From Candidatus Bipolaricaulota bacterium (lineage in GTDB: Bacteria > Bipolaricaulota > Bipolaricaulia > RBG-16-55-9 > DRXL01), in NCBI GenBank assembly GCA_025060395.1, contig JANXCC010000002.1:1-64000 (forward strand): a DNA stretch of 64,000 nt, written 5' to 3'. Under the pieces are notes generated by a model. That model saw nothing but the letters and a program-made list of their open reading frames with translations, made no database searches and was not told the DNA's origin. Position numbers and translations under genes: made by a program. Of the stretch, positions 1 to 10,831 are shown piece after piece (the stretch's first letter is position 1; the number at the start of each line of letters is the position of its first letter).

Positions 1-1620
1 GGCGCCGCCGACTTGGACGGTGCGGGTCTGGCCGTTGGAGAAGTTGAGCGTGAACGTCCCCACAACGCAGATGTTGGACGGCCCCGTCCAGATCGCCGAA
101 TAGATGCCATCCCCCGCGTAGAGGTCTCCTGATACGGCTTCATTGCCGTCGTCCAAGAGATTGAGCACCGTCCCACCGGGGTTGATGGTCACGCTGATCG
201 GGCCGGCAGGGTTCTCGCAGTTGACCCAATAGACGGCGATGAGCATGGGCCAACTCGCTGTGCCCATCGGGCGCCAGACCCCAAAGAACGGCACGTTATT
301 GCACGTAAGCGCGTTATACGCGTTGATGCGTCGGTCGCTGATCGTGACGTTCTGCATCCCCGACGTCACGTCGCCCGTCGCCAAGATGCGATTGCGAATC
401 TGATACCAATTGAACGCTGGGAACTGGGCTTTGATCAGCGCTGCTAAGCCGGTCACGTGCGGGGTGGCCATCGAGGTCCCGCTGTAGGTGCTGTAGGTAT
501 TGTTGGGCGTCGTGCTGAGGATGCTCGCCCCCGGAGCGCCGACGTGCACGGTGTAGCGCCCGTAGTTGGAGAAGCTGGCCCGCGCGTCGGTGTGGGTCGT
601 GGCGGCGACCGCGATCATATTGGGCAGGAAGTAGCTCGCGGGCAGGAAGAGCGCCGTGTCGTTGTTGAGGTTGGAGTTGCCCGCCGCGGCGATGAAGAGA
701 ATCCCCGCGTTCATGTGCGATTTGATCGCGTCATAGAGCGCTTGGGAGAAGCCGCCGCCGCCCCAGGAGTTATTGGTGGCAATGACCGGAACGGGATGAT
801 TGGTGCGCTGCTTCAAGTTGAGAATGTACTGCAAGCACGCGATCGCCCCGGCGGTCGTCCCGGAGCCTAAATCGCTCAAGAACTTGCAGTGTCCGACCTT
901 CACGTTCCAGTTGACGCCCACGACGCCAACGTTGTTATTGCCCACGGCCCCGATCGTCCCGTGGACGTGGGTGCCGTGGCCGTCGCCGTCGAAGGGATTA
1001 GTGTCGTTATAGTACGTATCGATGCCATAGACGTCGTCAACGTAGCCGTTGTTGTCATCGTCGACATTATTGCCAGGGATCTCGCCGGGGTTAGTCCAGG
1101 TGTTGGCCACCAAGTCGGGATGGTTGTAGTCCACCCCGGTGTCGATGACGAAGACGACGACGCTGGAGCTGCCCGTCGTGATATCCCACGCTTCAACGGC
1201 GTCAATGTCAGCATCGGGGGTGCCGCCGGTCTGCCCGGTGTTGTGGAGCCCCCACAGCTGATTGAACATTGAGTCATTAGGTGTCAGCTGTACCTGCTGG
1301 GCCTTTTTGTGAATATAGTTGGGCTCAGCGTAGAGCACGTTGGGATTGGCTTTGTAGAGCGCGATAGCCTCGGAGACGCTTATAGGTAGCTTCACGCGCT
1401 GGAGGTTGGGCACGATCTGAAACTCTTGTAACACATGTGCCCCAATCGCAGCATGGATCTGATTGATCACTGTCCTGGGAGTCTCTTGCTTAAAGCGCAC
1501 GAGCAACTCGTCTTTGACGTACTCATAGAGGAGAGGCTCTTTCTGCCCCTGGACGGCCCACCCTCCCAGAGCCACGGAGAGCAAGAGCAGCCCTATGAAG
1601 ATCCTTTTGGCAAGGCGCAT
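1..1620 (-). CDS. Subtilisin-like S8 serine protease, secreted; 3' end runs off the window
   Basis: Reverse-strand reading frame from ATG at 1620: MRLAKRIFIGLLLLSVALGG signal peptide, VVVFVIDTGVDYNHPDL (Asp), GDGHGTHVHGT (His), GTSMATPHVTGLAAL (Ser). Absent from the ORF track because it has no stop in the window. Confidence 0.93.
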   Translation of the reverse strand, partial: MRLAKRIFIGLLLLSVALGGWAVQGQKEPLLYEYVKDELLVRFKQETPRTVINQIHAAIGAHVLQEFQIVPNLQRVKLPISVSEAIALYKANPNVLYAEPNYIHKKAQQVQLTPNDSMFNQLWGLHNTGQTGGTPDADIDAVEAWDITTGSSSVVVFVIDTGVDYNHPDLVANTWTNPGEIPGNNVDDDNNGYVDDVYGIDTYYNDTNPFDGDGHGTHVHGTIGAVGNNNVGVVGVNWNVKVGHCKFLSDLGSGTTAGAIACLQYILNLKQRTNHPVPVIATNNSWGGGGFSQALYDAIKSHMNAGILFIAAAGNSNLNNDTALFLPASYFLPNMIAVAATTHTDARASFSNYGRYTVHVGAPGASILSTTPNNTYSTYSGTSMATPHVTGLAALIKAQFPAFNWYQIRNRILATGDVTSGMQNVTISDRRINAYNALTCNNVPFFGVWRPMGTASWPMLIAVYWVNCENPAGPISVTINPGGTVLNLLDDGNEAVSGDLYAGDGIYSAIWTGPSNICVVGTFTLNFSNGQTRTVQVGGA

Positions 1621-1682
1621 AGTGACCTCCTCTTTTTTTAGGGAATCCTCTCACCTCAACTGAGGGCGTGAGGATTCTCGTG

Positions 1683-3071
1683 TTAGCGCAGGACGACCTG
1701 GATCTCGATCAGGCCAGTACCCTCGCTCAAGGGTTCAAGCGCCTTGCCGATCACTGCCCCAATACACTTGGATGCTTCAGGGCACTTCATAGCGTAGCCT
1801 GGAATGGGCGAGCTGACGAGGAGATCGCCGACTCGGATCGCACCAAACTTGGCCGTCGCTTTCACGGGGACGCGGCCAGCGAGCGCCAAGATCGGGCGAG
1901 TGTCCGTGCCCAGAGCGTCGGCGTTGCCCAAGATCACGCCCGGAGCCGTGGAGATGACTCCAGCGACGCGCGTGCTGATCGCTTCGCGGGCCTTGCGGAA
2001 CTTGCCCGGATTCTCTGGGTCGATCTCGACGACATCCCCAGGTTCGACAGCTTCGCTGACGTCGATGCGTTCCGCGACGTCGGCACCGCCGCCTTGGAAG
2101 TTCCCGTCGGCGTAGACATTGCCTGTGGTGCGCTCGACGCGGAAGATGAGATTCGTCCCGCCCTGAGTGTTGTAGATCTCTAGAGCATTCTGGCCACTCG
2201 AGCTATCAATGCGCAGGCCCGGTTGGTTCGCGGTGTTGTTGATGTGCACCAGAGCTGAAGGGCTCTGGGTGCCAACACCAAGATTGCCGGTGCTCGTTAA
2301 TCGCATCCGTTCTACTTCGAAGGTGTCTCCTATTCCCTTAGTAGAGAATGCAAACGCCCCAGCCCCGCCTCCACTAGGACTCTCCAGCACCCCTCTAGCT
2401 CCTGCTACGTTGATATACGTTCCATCCCCTCGCTTCAGCCGGAAGGTAAAAGCTACAGCATCATTAGCTGTCGGTGTGGGCGCGTTGTCACGCTCTAGAA
2501 GAAAAGCATTACGGTTCAGACCATCCCCTGCGGCTATGCGGGTGAAGGCTGCTGGAGTAGCGGTATCTATCACCTGAATCTTGTTCGTTGGGGTATCGGT
2601 GCCCACGCCCAACTGCCCGCTGATAAACCAATCTGTGGCATTATAAGCGAGAGGAGCTAACCGTTCCCTGACGAGCTGTCCTACTGTGATCCCGCTCAGC
2701 GGCGGAGCAGCTACCCCTTTGCCGCGCAGTACGGCAAGCTTCCCCAGTCTCTTGGTGACGGTGCCGGAGGGGTCTTTAACGGTGACGATGTAAAGATAGA
2801 CCCCGTTGGCTACCGGTTGGCCCTGGTTGTTCAACAGCTTCCAATCCAGGGCGTTGCTCAAGACCGGGCCCGAATCAAAAACCTCCTGCCCGGAGAGCGC
2901 AAGAATCTCGACGTGCAGCTCCTTGACTGAGCCTTGGGCGGAGAAGCGCACCGCGTCGCTATAAGGGGTCACGGTGAGAGAGACCGGCTGGGCTAAGGCT
3001 CCAAAACCCAGCGCCAAGACAAAGGCTAACCCGATCAGAAGACTTCGGGAAACCTGCCGCTGCATCATCAT
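1683..3071 (-). CDS. Secreted protein: FlgD-like Ig domain plus tail-fibre-like GxLGVGTxxP repeats
   Basis: 462 aa ORF; signal peptide; GQLGVGTDTPTNKI and GNLGVGTQSPSALVHI repeats; NGVYLYIVTVKD motif. Confidence 0.7.
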   Translation of the reverse strand: MMMQRQVSRSLLIGLAFVLALGFGALAQPVSLTVTPYSDAVRFSAQGSVKELHVEILALSGQEVFDSGPVLSNALDWKLLNNQGQPVANGVYLYIVTVKDPSGTVTKRLGKLAVLRGKGVAAPPLSGITVGQLVRERLAPLAYNATDWFISGQLGVGTDTPTNKIQVIDTATPAAFTRIAAGDGLNRNAFLLERDNAPTPTANDAVAFTFRLKRGDGTYINVAGARGVLESPSGGGAGAFAFSTKGIGDTFEVERMRLTSTGNLGVGTQSPSALVHINNTANQPGLRIDSSSGQNALEIYNTQGGTNLIFRVERTTGNVYADGNFQGGGADVAERIDVSEAVEPGDVVEIDPENPGKFRKAREAISTRVAGVISTAPGVILGNADALGTDTRPILALAGRVPVKATAKFGAIRVGDLLVSSPIPGYAMKCPEASKCIGAVIGKALEPLSEGTGLIEIQVVLR

Positions 3072-3159
3072 GATGCTGTGCCTCCTTCTTTTGTAAGTTG
3101 TGGCTGTATTTTACATTACGTACCCCATTTTTGTCTAGAGCTCAAAGCTATGACGACAA

Positions 3160-4395
3160 CTATAATAAGCTCTGCAGCAGCTTCTCATAAGCCTCTATTG
3201 CCGTGGATAAGTCAAACTGCGCTATGCGCTCGCGGCCCCTTCGAGCCAACTCTGTGCGTAGCAGTTCATCTGAGAGCAGTCGCTCTATCCCCCAAGCTAG
3301 AGCCTTTGGATCACCTGGAGACACAATCAAACCAGCTCGCCCATCGTCTAAGTACTCGCGCACCCCAGGTGAGCAATCGGTTGCAACGATGGGAAGTCCC
3401 AGTGCCATCGCTTCTCCGATCACGTTAGGCATCCCTTCCGTCAGCGATGAGAGCACAAAGAGATCAGCTCGAGCCATGTACTTCCATGGGTTCTCTTGAA
3501 AGCCCAGGAGCGCGACCCGTTCAGCTAAGCCTAATGCTGTAATCAAGCGTTCTAGCGAAGAGCGCTCCTCGCCTTCACCGATGATCACAAGCTTCGTTGG
3601 GAGGGAGAGTTGAGCGACAGCTTGAATCAAGAGATCGAATCCCTTGAGCTTAACCAGACGGCCTACAGCAACGATGAGGAAATGCTCTCGACTTCCAAAC
3701 CAGGCATGATCGACGGGCTCTTGGGCACGCGCGTGTAGGCTGCGCTCATCTATAGGGTTGTAGATCATAACAATCTTGTGCGCAGGGATGCCGAAGCTCT
3801 CTATAAGATCGCGTTTGATGCCGTGGGCGACAGCGACAATGACATCAGCCCTAGGATACAAAAGCCGGATAAGCCATCTCAGCAAGAGGCGTCTGGAGCG
3901 CGTGAGGGCAGTATGCTCTAAAATCTTGCTGGTTATATCATGCACGTTGATGACCACCCTCAATCGCGGGTGAAAGACCTTAGACAGAATCGCTATAACA
4001 TTGGCTGCCGTGATGAAACTCGCAACAATAGAACACCGGTTTCGACGGGCTGACTCCGCCACTTTGTATGCGTTTCTCACTACTCGTAGCACAGATGCAG
4101 CGAAGGAGCGCTTCAATCCTGACAGCGCTGGGTCCCATTCTTCTCGCTCAACTTCAAGTACAGGGATAGCCGGTCCTACCTGATGCAATAGAGGTCCTCG
4201 ACGAGATTGCAAGAGCAAAAATTTTTCTAACGAATCCAGGTGATTCAGGTAATTCAAACAAGCGCGCTCTGCACCCCCAGCTTCCAAGGTGGGGATGAAG
4301 AACAACACCCTTGAGGAGTTGCGTGGCGCAGTCATTGGTCTCTTCGAGAGCTTGCACCGATATGAGTCTATACGATCAGCGTCTCTTTTCTCCAC
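3160..4395 (-). CDS. Glycosyltransferase family 4
   Basis: ORF with IPTLEAGGAERACLNYLNHL, VGRLVKLKGFDLLI and SLTEGMPNVIGEAMALGLPIVATD motifs. Confidence 0.9.
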   Translation of the reverse strand: MEKRDADRIDSYRCKLSKRPMTAPRNSSRVLFFIPTLEAGGAERACLNYLNHLDSLEKFLLLQSRRGPLLHQVGPAIPVLEVEREEWDPALSGLKRSFAASVLRVVRNAYKVAESARRNRCSIVASFITAANVIAILSKVFHPRLRVVINVHDITSKILEHTALTRSRRLLLRWLIRLLYPRADVIVAVAHGIKRDLIESFGIPAHKIVMIYNPIDERSLHARAQEPVDHAWFGSREHFLIVAVGRLVKLKGFDLLIQAVAQLSLPTKLVIIGEGEERSSLERLITALGLAERVALLGFQENPWKYMARADLFVLSSLTEGMPNVIGEAMALGLPIVATDCSPGVREYLDDGRAGLIVSPGDPKALAWGIERLLSDELLRTELARRGRERIAQFDLSTAIEAYEKLLQSLL

Positions 4396-5026
4396 ACGGG
4401 AACCACTGTGCCAACCGGGCGCGCAAGCTCTCCCTCAACCTCTTTGCAGGCTTGGGACAGAAGCGTAACAGGCGAAATCCAGCCCAGACGACACGCTGCC
4501 CCTTGTAAAAATTTTCCGTAACGTTGGCCTCCCTTGCTATCATGCCACAGTCTATTAGCTCAGGATGACGCTGGAGAGCCACCTCAATGGCCTCTGCTAC
4601 TTCGAAATAGTGTGCATCATGCAATAAGATATAGCCCCCTTCTTGCAAGAACGGAAGCACCCCTTCTATATCTTTGAGGACATATTCAAAGCCATGATTG
4701 CCGTCAATGAATACGAAATCGAAAGGGGATTTAGTGAGATTGAAGGCCTGTAGCAAGGCCTCAGGCGATGGCTGTGCTATGAGTATGGCTCTATGGGCCA
4801 TGCGCGCCCAATCCTCGGGAGCGATCTGAGGGGAAGGATCGACGATCACCAGATGGCCTGAGCCAAGCTGATCAAGAGCCGCGCATATGATCAGAGCCGA
4901 CCCTCCTCGTGCTGTTCCAATCTCTAGACAGCGCTGAGGTCGAAGGCCATAGATCAAGGCATAGAGTAGTAACCTTTCTGAAGTTGCTAGCATCGCCGGA
5001 GCTGTATGAATAATTTCAAGGTTCAT
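4376..5026 (-). CDS. Class I SAM-dependent methyltransferase (CmcI/macrocin-type)
   Basis: CLEIGTARGGSALIICAAL, DFVFIDGNHGFEYVLKDI. Start set to MNLEIIH at 5026, giving an ATGA overlap with the upstream gene. Confidence 0.8.
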   Translation of the reverse strand: MNLEIIHTAPAMLATSERLLLYALIYGLRPQRCLEIGTARGGSALIICAALDQLGSGHLVIVDPSPQIAPEDWARMAHRAILIAQPSPEALLQAFNLTKSPFDFVFIDGNHGFEYVLKDIEGVLPFLQEGGYILLHDAHYFEVAEAIEVALQRHPELIDCGMIAREANVTENFYKGQRVVWAGFRLLRFCPKPAKRLRESLRARLAQWFPCGEKRR

Positions 5027-7365
5027 TGTGCCTCCCGGAGTATAAGCTTGGCTATCCTTCTGACGGCCCGGTAGCCGAATTTGGCTATCTTGCGCGCTAC
5101 AACGCCACGCCTTCCTGGGATGTCGTTTAAACGCTTGTTCAACTGAGTTGCTATCGCCGTTATCTCTGCTACTATAGCCGATGGAGCAAAGTCGCTCATG
5201 GTGCTCACGGGGGTATCCACTAGTTGAGGCCACGGCACATTTGCCCCTGGATGAGGCCACAGGTACGCTGGCCCATTAGCGTTTTGAAGGTTAAATAGCT
5301 CCACCCCGTGCTCTTGATAGATATGGGGGTGACGATGAGAGATGAGATCATATAAATAGAGGGCTTGGTTGGCATTCATGCGTCGGAGCATAGATCCTGG
5401 ACGTACGCGGTAACGCACCAAGAATTGAGGAATACTCACCCCTACACAACCCGCTGCTACCATGCGAATCCAACCTTCGTAATCCTCTAGCGCATACTCC
5501 ATCTCTGGGCTATGCCAGCCATACGCTAGCCAGCTGGAACGCTTGACGACCACCCCTGTGATGGAACATATGTTATGGCCAAGCAGATAGGGAAACTCGG
5601 TATTCCATGTGATCCACGCTCCCTGAGCATCGCCAAACTCTCTTAACCAGCTGTATACGAAGTCCACATTCTCGTATGATTTCAAGATCTCTATAGCTCG
5701 AGCAAAGAACTCGGGCTCCACCGCATCATCAGCATCAAGAAAGGCGAGGAACTCTCCGCGTGCTGCCAGCGTGCCGGTGTTTCGTGCCGTGGCTAGCCCC
5801 TGGTTATGCCGATGATGGATAACACGCACCCGAGGATCAGCATAATGTTCAATGCGTCGCAGCACTTTAATACTAAGAGGATCGTCGCTTGCGTCATTGA
5901 CTATGATGGCCTCTAGCGGGTGATAAGTGGAGCCAAGGACACTGTCAAGAGCCTCCTGGAGATAGGGACCTAGGTTATAGAAGGGGATCACTACGGATAG
6001 CAAATCGGGCACGTATTCGTCTTTAGAGGGCTTTCCTGGAGGTGGGGACGTCTTCTTCTTCAGAGAGATAGTGGGAAAGACCTTGCAAGGCATGCTGGCC
6101 CTATATTGTTCAATGACTTGTTGATAATGGGCAAGCCGCTGCGGGATCACTTTGCGAGGGTCTGTTAGTTCGCGAATACGCTGAGCTGCTCGAAGCCCCA
6201 TTTGCTGGTTTTCCTCAACAGACATAGCCAGTACTCTTGTGAGAGCTCGCTCCCAATCTCCCGGTATAGCCCAATCGAAGAGCAGCCCATAGCGTCCATC
6301 GGCTTCTATCATCTCTGCTTGCCCCCCTGCCGTAGAAGCGATTACTACCTTGCCTAGCGCCATAGCTTCTATGCAGACATTTGGGAAGTTCTCCCATATT
6401 GAGGGGACCACTACGGCCCAGGCTCTGGCATAGCGTTTGTAGAGTTCTTTTTGGGGTAGAGGCTCTTTCGTGATAGCTAGATGGCCTGACTGAACGAATC
6501 GTCGATACTTGTTGAGCAAATACGATCTAACGGTGACCCCTTGAGGGTAGAATTCTGTATCACCTCCGATCAAGGTCAAGCGAAAATCGAGGCCCTCATC
6601 CCAAAGCCGTGCGCACGCTTGGACCAGAGGGAGTACCCCTTTGCGAATTTCTAGGCGTCCCCCGTACACGATATCCCCTGGCTGAGGCTGAGGAGAAGCA
6701 GCGAGCACCTCTTCAAAATCTTCAAATCTGTACGGATAGGGGATCACTTCAATAGGGAGTGATCGCTGGAGTGTTGAGCATACGCAGTCCTTCAAATAGC
6801 GGGAGGGCGAGAGCAAACCATCTGCCGCGAGAATGCAAAACTTCTCCATCTCCCCAATCCAGTAGAGAGGTAGCTTATAGCGGGGAAATTGGTTGATGCG
6901 ATAGACTTCAAACATTGGGCTATGTAGGTGTATCAAGATTGGTAGCCTGGCGGCTAGTCTGTCTCGCGTCAGGCGTCTCTGCAAGATAAAATAAGCAATG
7001 CCCAAAAAATCCTGGCATTCTATGATGTCTGGTAACTCTGGTTCTTCCGAGAGTCTGCGAAGGAGTTCTTCAGCGAATTGATAGCTGAGAGCTGGCCCCC
7101 ACGACATAACGTTGAAGGGAAAGGCTGGATGATCGTCTGCTTTTCCGCCTGTAGGTGAGGGAGCCGACAGTTCTGAGATTCGATCTCGAAACCGAATAAC
7201 TCGTACACCCTCAGGGGTATATTCCTCGCCCTGTCTATGACGGTCGTAGACCAACACGGTGACTTTGTGTCCTGCTTGTGCGAGTAGGCGACTTATGTTG
7301 CCTAGATAGGTACTCACTCCTCCAGGGAAAGGAGGGTATTCTGTTCCTAGAAACCAGATGTTCAT
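5023..7365 (-). CDS. Bifunctional glycosyltransferase: GT4 N-terminal and GT2 C-terminal domains
   Basis: MNIWFLGTEYPPFPGGVSTYLGNIS...IWENFPNVCIEAMALGKVVIAS then SVVIPFYNLGPYLQEALDSVL...EFLAFLDADDAVEP. Start adjusted to 7365. Confidence 0.85.
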   Translation of the reverse strand: MNIWFLGTEYPPFPGGVSTYLGNISRLLAQAGHKVTVLVYDRHRQGEEYTPEGVRVIRFRDRISELSAPSPTGGKADDHPAFPFNVMSWGPALSYQFAEELLRRLSEEPELPDIIECQDFLGIAYFILQRRLTRDRLAARLPILIHLHSPMFEVYRINQFPRYKLPLYWIGEMEKFCILAADGLLSPSRYLKDCVCSTLQRSLPIEVIPYPYRFEDFEEVLAASPQPQPGDIVYGGRLEIRKGVLPLVQACARLWDEGLDFRLTLIGGDTEFYPQGVTVRSYLLNKYRRFVQSGHLAITKEPLPQKELYKRYARAWAVVVPSIWENFPNVCIEAMALGKVVIASTAGGQAEMIEADGRYGLLFDWAIPGDWERALTRVLAMSVEENQQMGLRAAQRIRELTDPRKVIPQRLAHYQQVIEQYRASMPCKVFPTISLKKKTSPPPGKPSKDEYVPDLLSVVIPFYNLGPYLQEALDSVLGSTYHPLEAIIVNDASDDPLSIKVLRRIEHYADPRVRVIHHRHNQGLATARNTGTLAARGEFLAFLDADDAVEPEFFARAIEILKSYENVDFVYSWLREFGDAQGAWITWNTEFPYLLGHNICSITGVVVKRSSWLAYGWHSPEMEYALEDYEGWIRMVAAGCVGVSIPQFLVRYRVRPGSMLRRMNANQALYLYDLISHRHPHIYQEHGVELFNLQNANGPAYLWPHPGANVPWPQLVDTPVSTMSDFAPSAIVAEITAIATQLNKRLNDIPGRRGVVARKIAKFGYRAVRRIAKLILREAQ

Positions 7366-7376
7366 ATCGCCGCTCC

Positions 7377-8471
7377 TTATTCTATTCTCAAGGCTTTCTT
7401 GATAAGGTTGTTTAGCGGAATAAGTATCCAGCCTGCTCCGTGTTGTTTCCCCCACTGATAGATGGGATTAGCCGTTTTTTGAAGCATCCTGTAGAATCTT
7501 TTTCGCCATGAGTGGCTCTCTTGTTGGGAGGTAATCAGTTGGGAGACCCAGCGTTGGAGCTCGTGCAGAGCTGCCTCTCTTCGTTCTGCTTCAGCCTGCC
7601 AATAGCTTCTCTGGTCTTCTAGGTGTTTGTGAGCTTGCTCCAGTCTGGTAATGTGAGCCTGGAGCTCTTGCAGTCTATCTGCAGCCCAGTAATTGGCACG
7701 GCGCATGTCCTCGTTCATCTGAATGAGGTAATGAAGGGATTCAGCAGTGCGTTCCGGAAACATGGCTACTATCTTCTTCAGGGCTGATAGTCGTGTTTCT
7801 TGCATGTGTAGCCAATCTCGGCTCATATTGCTGGAGTGGAGTCTATAGTATACTAGAGACTCATCGATGTAATAGGCGCGATACCCCGCGCCGGTGACGC
7901 GAAGCCACAGCTCATAATCGGCATGTCCTCCTAAAGACTCGTCAAAATAGCCTACGTCTTCCAGTACGCTGCGTCGGATAAGCACCGTGTGCGGCGTGAA
8001 ATACCCACCAGCTAATAACGAAGCAAATATATCGCCGCTCAAGAGCTGGCGCGCCTGGCCGACTCCCCCGCTTCCTACAGGAATCCCTTCTTCGTTCACC
8101 ACCATAAAATCGCAATAGACAAATCCAAAGCCTGATTCTTCTAAAAGCACCCGTGCTTGCTTCCGTATAGCTGAGCGATCGAGCCAATCGTCGGCATCGA
8201 GAAATTTGAGAAACTCTCCCTTGGACTCTTGGATACCGCGGTTGCGTGCCTGGGGCAGCCCACGGTTCTCTTGTCGGATGTACTTCAGAGCCGGATGAGA
8301 GAGATAAGGGCGAAGCTCTCTGAGCGGATTGTCGGTCGAACCGTCATCTACCACTATAACTTCCAGAGGCTCATAGTCTTGGTGCAGAGCGCTTTCTACA
8401 GCTTGAGCCACAAAACGAGCTTGCTCAAAGCAAGGGATGATGATACTCACTAATGGCAGAGCTCTTCCCAT
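7377..8471 (-). CDS. Glycosyltransferase family 2 with C-terminal coiled coil
   Basis: [46 protein letters not shown]. Confidence 0.88.
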   Translation of the reverse strand: MGRALPLVSIIIPCFEQARFVAQAVESALHQDYEPLEVIVVDDGSTDNPLRELRPYLSHPALKYIRQENRGLPQARNRGIQESKGEFLKFLDADDWLDRSAIRKQARVLLEESGFGFVYCDFMVVNEEGIPVGSGGVGQARQLLSGDIFASLLAGGYFTPHTVLIRRSVLEDVGYFDESLGGHADYELWLRVTGAGYRAYYIDESLVYYRLHSSNMSRDWLHMQETRLSALKKIVAMFPERTAESLHYLIQMNEDMRRANYWAADRLQELQAHITRLEQAHKHLEDQRSYWQAEAERREAALHELQRWVSQLITSQQESHSWRKRFYRMLQKTANPIYQWGKQHGAGWILIPLNNLIKKALRIE

Positions 8472-10831
8472 AAACCGACAGCCTTTTCTCGGCACACCTC
8501 CCAGCCTTCAAAATCATACTCCCATGAGGGCAACAGAACAAGCCTCGATAGCCAACGCTTGCTCTCGTGGACATAGAAGCTGTCCACCGTATCTGGCTTG
8601 AGAGCTGCCAGCAGAAGAGCCAGCGCGCCATAAATCGTGGGCCGGATGCCTATCGTGCCTGCAGAGAAGACTTCTTGAGGAAGCGCCCACTGCCTGTCCG
8701 AACACCGCTGCAAGCACTCCCAATTGTCTTCTTTAGATCTTCGAGCGTCATGGTAGATAGTCAGAGCGTCTAGCAGATCCGATGGACGTGAATGGGTCAG
8801 TGTTCCTATAGCGTGAACCAGGGTTTCTAACAACCACGTTTTCGTGGGGAAAAGCCAGTCTTCAAGAGTAATTTGATCATACTCAGGGGCGATCTTCCAT
8901 AAATAGGCTTGTCGCACGCGTTCAATCAAAGCGGAGGGCACACCCGAGGCAGCGGCTAGAAGAGCAAAGCGTTCACGACGTATAGCGTACAGCGTGTTGT
9001 AATCCCCCCACTTGAGAAGATACCAATCACCAATAGCAATGAGCGCTTTGATAATTTGATTGCTGAGGAATTTTCTTTGGGTTTCATCGGGTTTCCGATG
9101 TTTGCTGAAATTCTTTAGGCCAATCATTAAACCCGCTACTCGATTGAAGAGTAACTTGACCCCTTCTGATAGGGGGATTTGCACCGGAGCATACTTGGGC
9201 AATCGAGTAAGCATCTCGGGGGATCCCTCGAGCAGCTGGCTACCATAGACAACATCGAAGTCAAGCAAAGAGGGAGAGGCCTGGGGTGGCTGATAGGCTT
9301 TGAAGGCCAAGATATCTACATAGTCTATACCAATTTGCTTGGCTAACTCTTGTCCGAGGGCCTTAAAGTCATGCTGAGGAATTTGCTCCCCTAACGCGAT
9401 GAGATCGAAATCATTGACGGGACGGATTTGTCCGGTTTCATCTTGATAGACCCCGCCCTCGCCACGCCCGAATCCGCCCACTAAGAGAAGTGCTCTCATC
9501 TCCGGCCAAACGCTTTTGATCTCTGCAGCGATGAAGTCTAGATGTTGCTGAATGACCGCGTCGGCGTGGGGCAGGTGAGCTTGGGTATAACGGCCTCGCT
9601 TGGGTAATCGCTGCATGTGTAAAGCGGATAGGGCGCGAGGCCCTGGAAGCTGTAGAAGTTCGAGAGCTGTGAAGTAGATCTGCCACGCGTCGAGAGGAGG
9701 GATCTCGCCAGGGTGGACGGTATCGGAATAGAGGAGAAATATCCCCAAGTTATCTGGACAATTGGGGTCGTACCCATGCATGCCCCGCACCGTCTGATCG
9801 GCGCGCTGGAAGAAATTCGGAGCAATCACGATGCCTGGATGTAAAAGGAAGATCAGTTCCCCATTCCGCCAGTCACACCCGGCAATATGAAACTTCTCCC
9901 AGTGCTCTTGCTGCAATATGACTCCCTCACGAAGAGGCGTTAGAAGTTCTATCACCTTCTTGCGTGCTGCATTCGTGTGGAACCAAAAGCGTGCCATCGT
10001 CGAATCCAAAAAATAGACGAAATCATGGCCGAACCGCAATCCTGATTTCTCCAGAATGCCCCAGAGATCTATGGTATGTACCACAGTCACCATGCCATGA
10101 TCTCCCCAGATCAGCACGTCCACGGCATCGAAGAGCCGCTGACAGTGCTCTACCAATCGACGCACAAGACGGTCAATCTCTTCAAGACCACGCTGTACTT
10201 CAAGGGAACCTGGCCCGTGGACATGACCTAACGCATCGAGCTGCTGTAGATGCACGTAAGCCAGTCGATGTTCAGGACGCAATTGCCGAATCACATAGTC
10301 TACAATAGCCGCATCATCGCTGCGAGGCAGCTGGGTGCTCAAGGGCCAGGAACACTCAATCCAAGACAAGCCATGAGCGGTGAGTTGTAGGAACAGGGAG
10401 TTATATCCCACCTTAGGATCCCAGGGGGCGTATTTCTCCGTAAGGGAGAAAAACGGCAGAAATCGTAGGGGGATCTCAAACGTCGAGAGGTAAGCTGCTG
10501 CAAAGGGCGGGACTCGTTCGCGTCCCACGTGGGTCAGCCAGGCTCGGGCTGGAGAAGCAAGCGTAGGAGCTTTCTCTTCTATCCAGCTTAACCCTCGAGC
10601 TATGCCAAAGGGTGAGTCAGCAGGATCATAGCAAAATAGATGGGTGAACTTGGCTTCGGAGGGTTTCAAGCCTCCAAAGTAGGAAGCTCGAGGCGAGAAG
10701 CCAAAGGGTTCACGTAGAGAACCACGAAGGCATTTATGCGCCCAGTGGGCTAACCACCGGGTACGAGGAAGATAGTCCGGACGGAACGCGTCCAGCAAGA
10801 TCATCAAGAGTAGATGCTTGTTGGCCATCAT
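8450..10831 (-). CDS. Alkaline-phosphatase-superfamily phosphodiesterase fused to a nucleotidyltransferase-like domain
   Basis: N-term [21 protein letters not shown] and [14 protein letters not shown]-term [12 protein letters not shown]...[12 protein letters not shown] (GG-x-GRGE...DxD nucleotidyltransferase pattern). Start 10831 gives an ATGA overlap. Confidence 0.72.
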   Translation of the reverse strand: MMANKHLLLMILLDAFRPDYLPRTRWLAHWAHKCLRGSLREPFGFSPRASYFGGLKPSEAKFTHLFCYDPADSPFGIARGLSWIEEKAPTLASPARAWLTHVGRERVPPFAAAYLSTFEIPLRFLPFFSLTEKYAPWDPKVGYNSLFLQLTAHGLSWIECSWPLSTQLPRSDDAAIVDYVIRQLRPEHRLAYVHLQQLDALGHVHGPGSLEVQRGLEEIDRLVRRLVEHCQRLFDAVDVLIWGDHGMVTVVHTIDLWGILEKSGLRFGHDFVYFLDSTMARFWFHTNAARKKVIELLTPLREGVILQQEHWEKFHIAGCDWRNGELIFLLHPGIVIAPNFFQRADQTVRGMHGYDPNCPDNLGIFLLYSDTVHPGEIPPLDAWQIYFTALELLQLPGPRALSALHMQRLPKRGRYTQAHLPHADAVIQQHLDFIAAEIKSVWPEMRALLLVGGFGRGEGGVYQDETGQIRPVNDFDLIALGEQIPQHDFKALGQELAKQIGIDYVDILAFKAYQPPQASPSLLDFDVVYGSQLLEGSPEMLTRLPKYAPVQIPLSEGVKLLFNRVAGLMIGLKNFSKHRKPDETQRKFLSNQIIKALIAIGDWYLLKWGDYNTLYAIRRERFALLAAASGVPSALIERVRQAYLWKIAPEYDQITLEDWLFPTKTWLLETLVHAIGTLTHSRPSDLLDALTIYHDARRSKEDNWECLQRCSDRQWALPQEVFSAGTIGIRPTIYGALALLLAALKPDTVDSFYVHESKRWLSRLVLLPSWEYDFEGWEVCREKAVGLWEELCH

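Noticed and set aside
457-1277. ORFs at 457-870, 889-1272 (+) and 900-1277 (-)
   Set aside because: Antisense or alternative-frame ORFs inside the clear S8 protease gene.
1668-2183. 171-aa + strand ORF
   Set aside because: Antisense to the 462-aa secreted protein; no recognisable motif.
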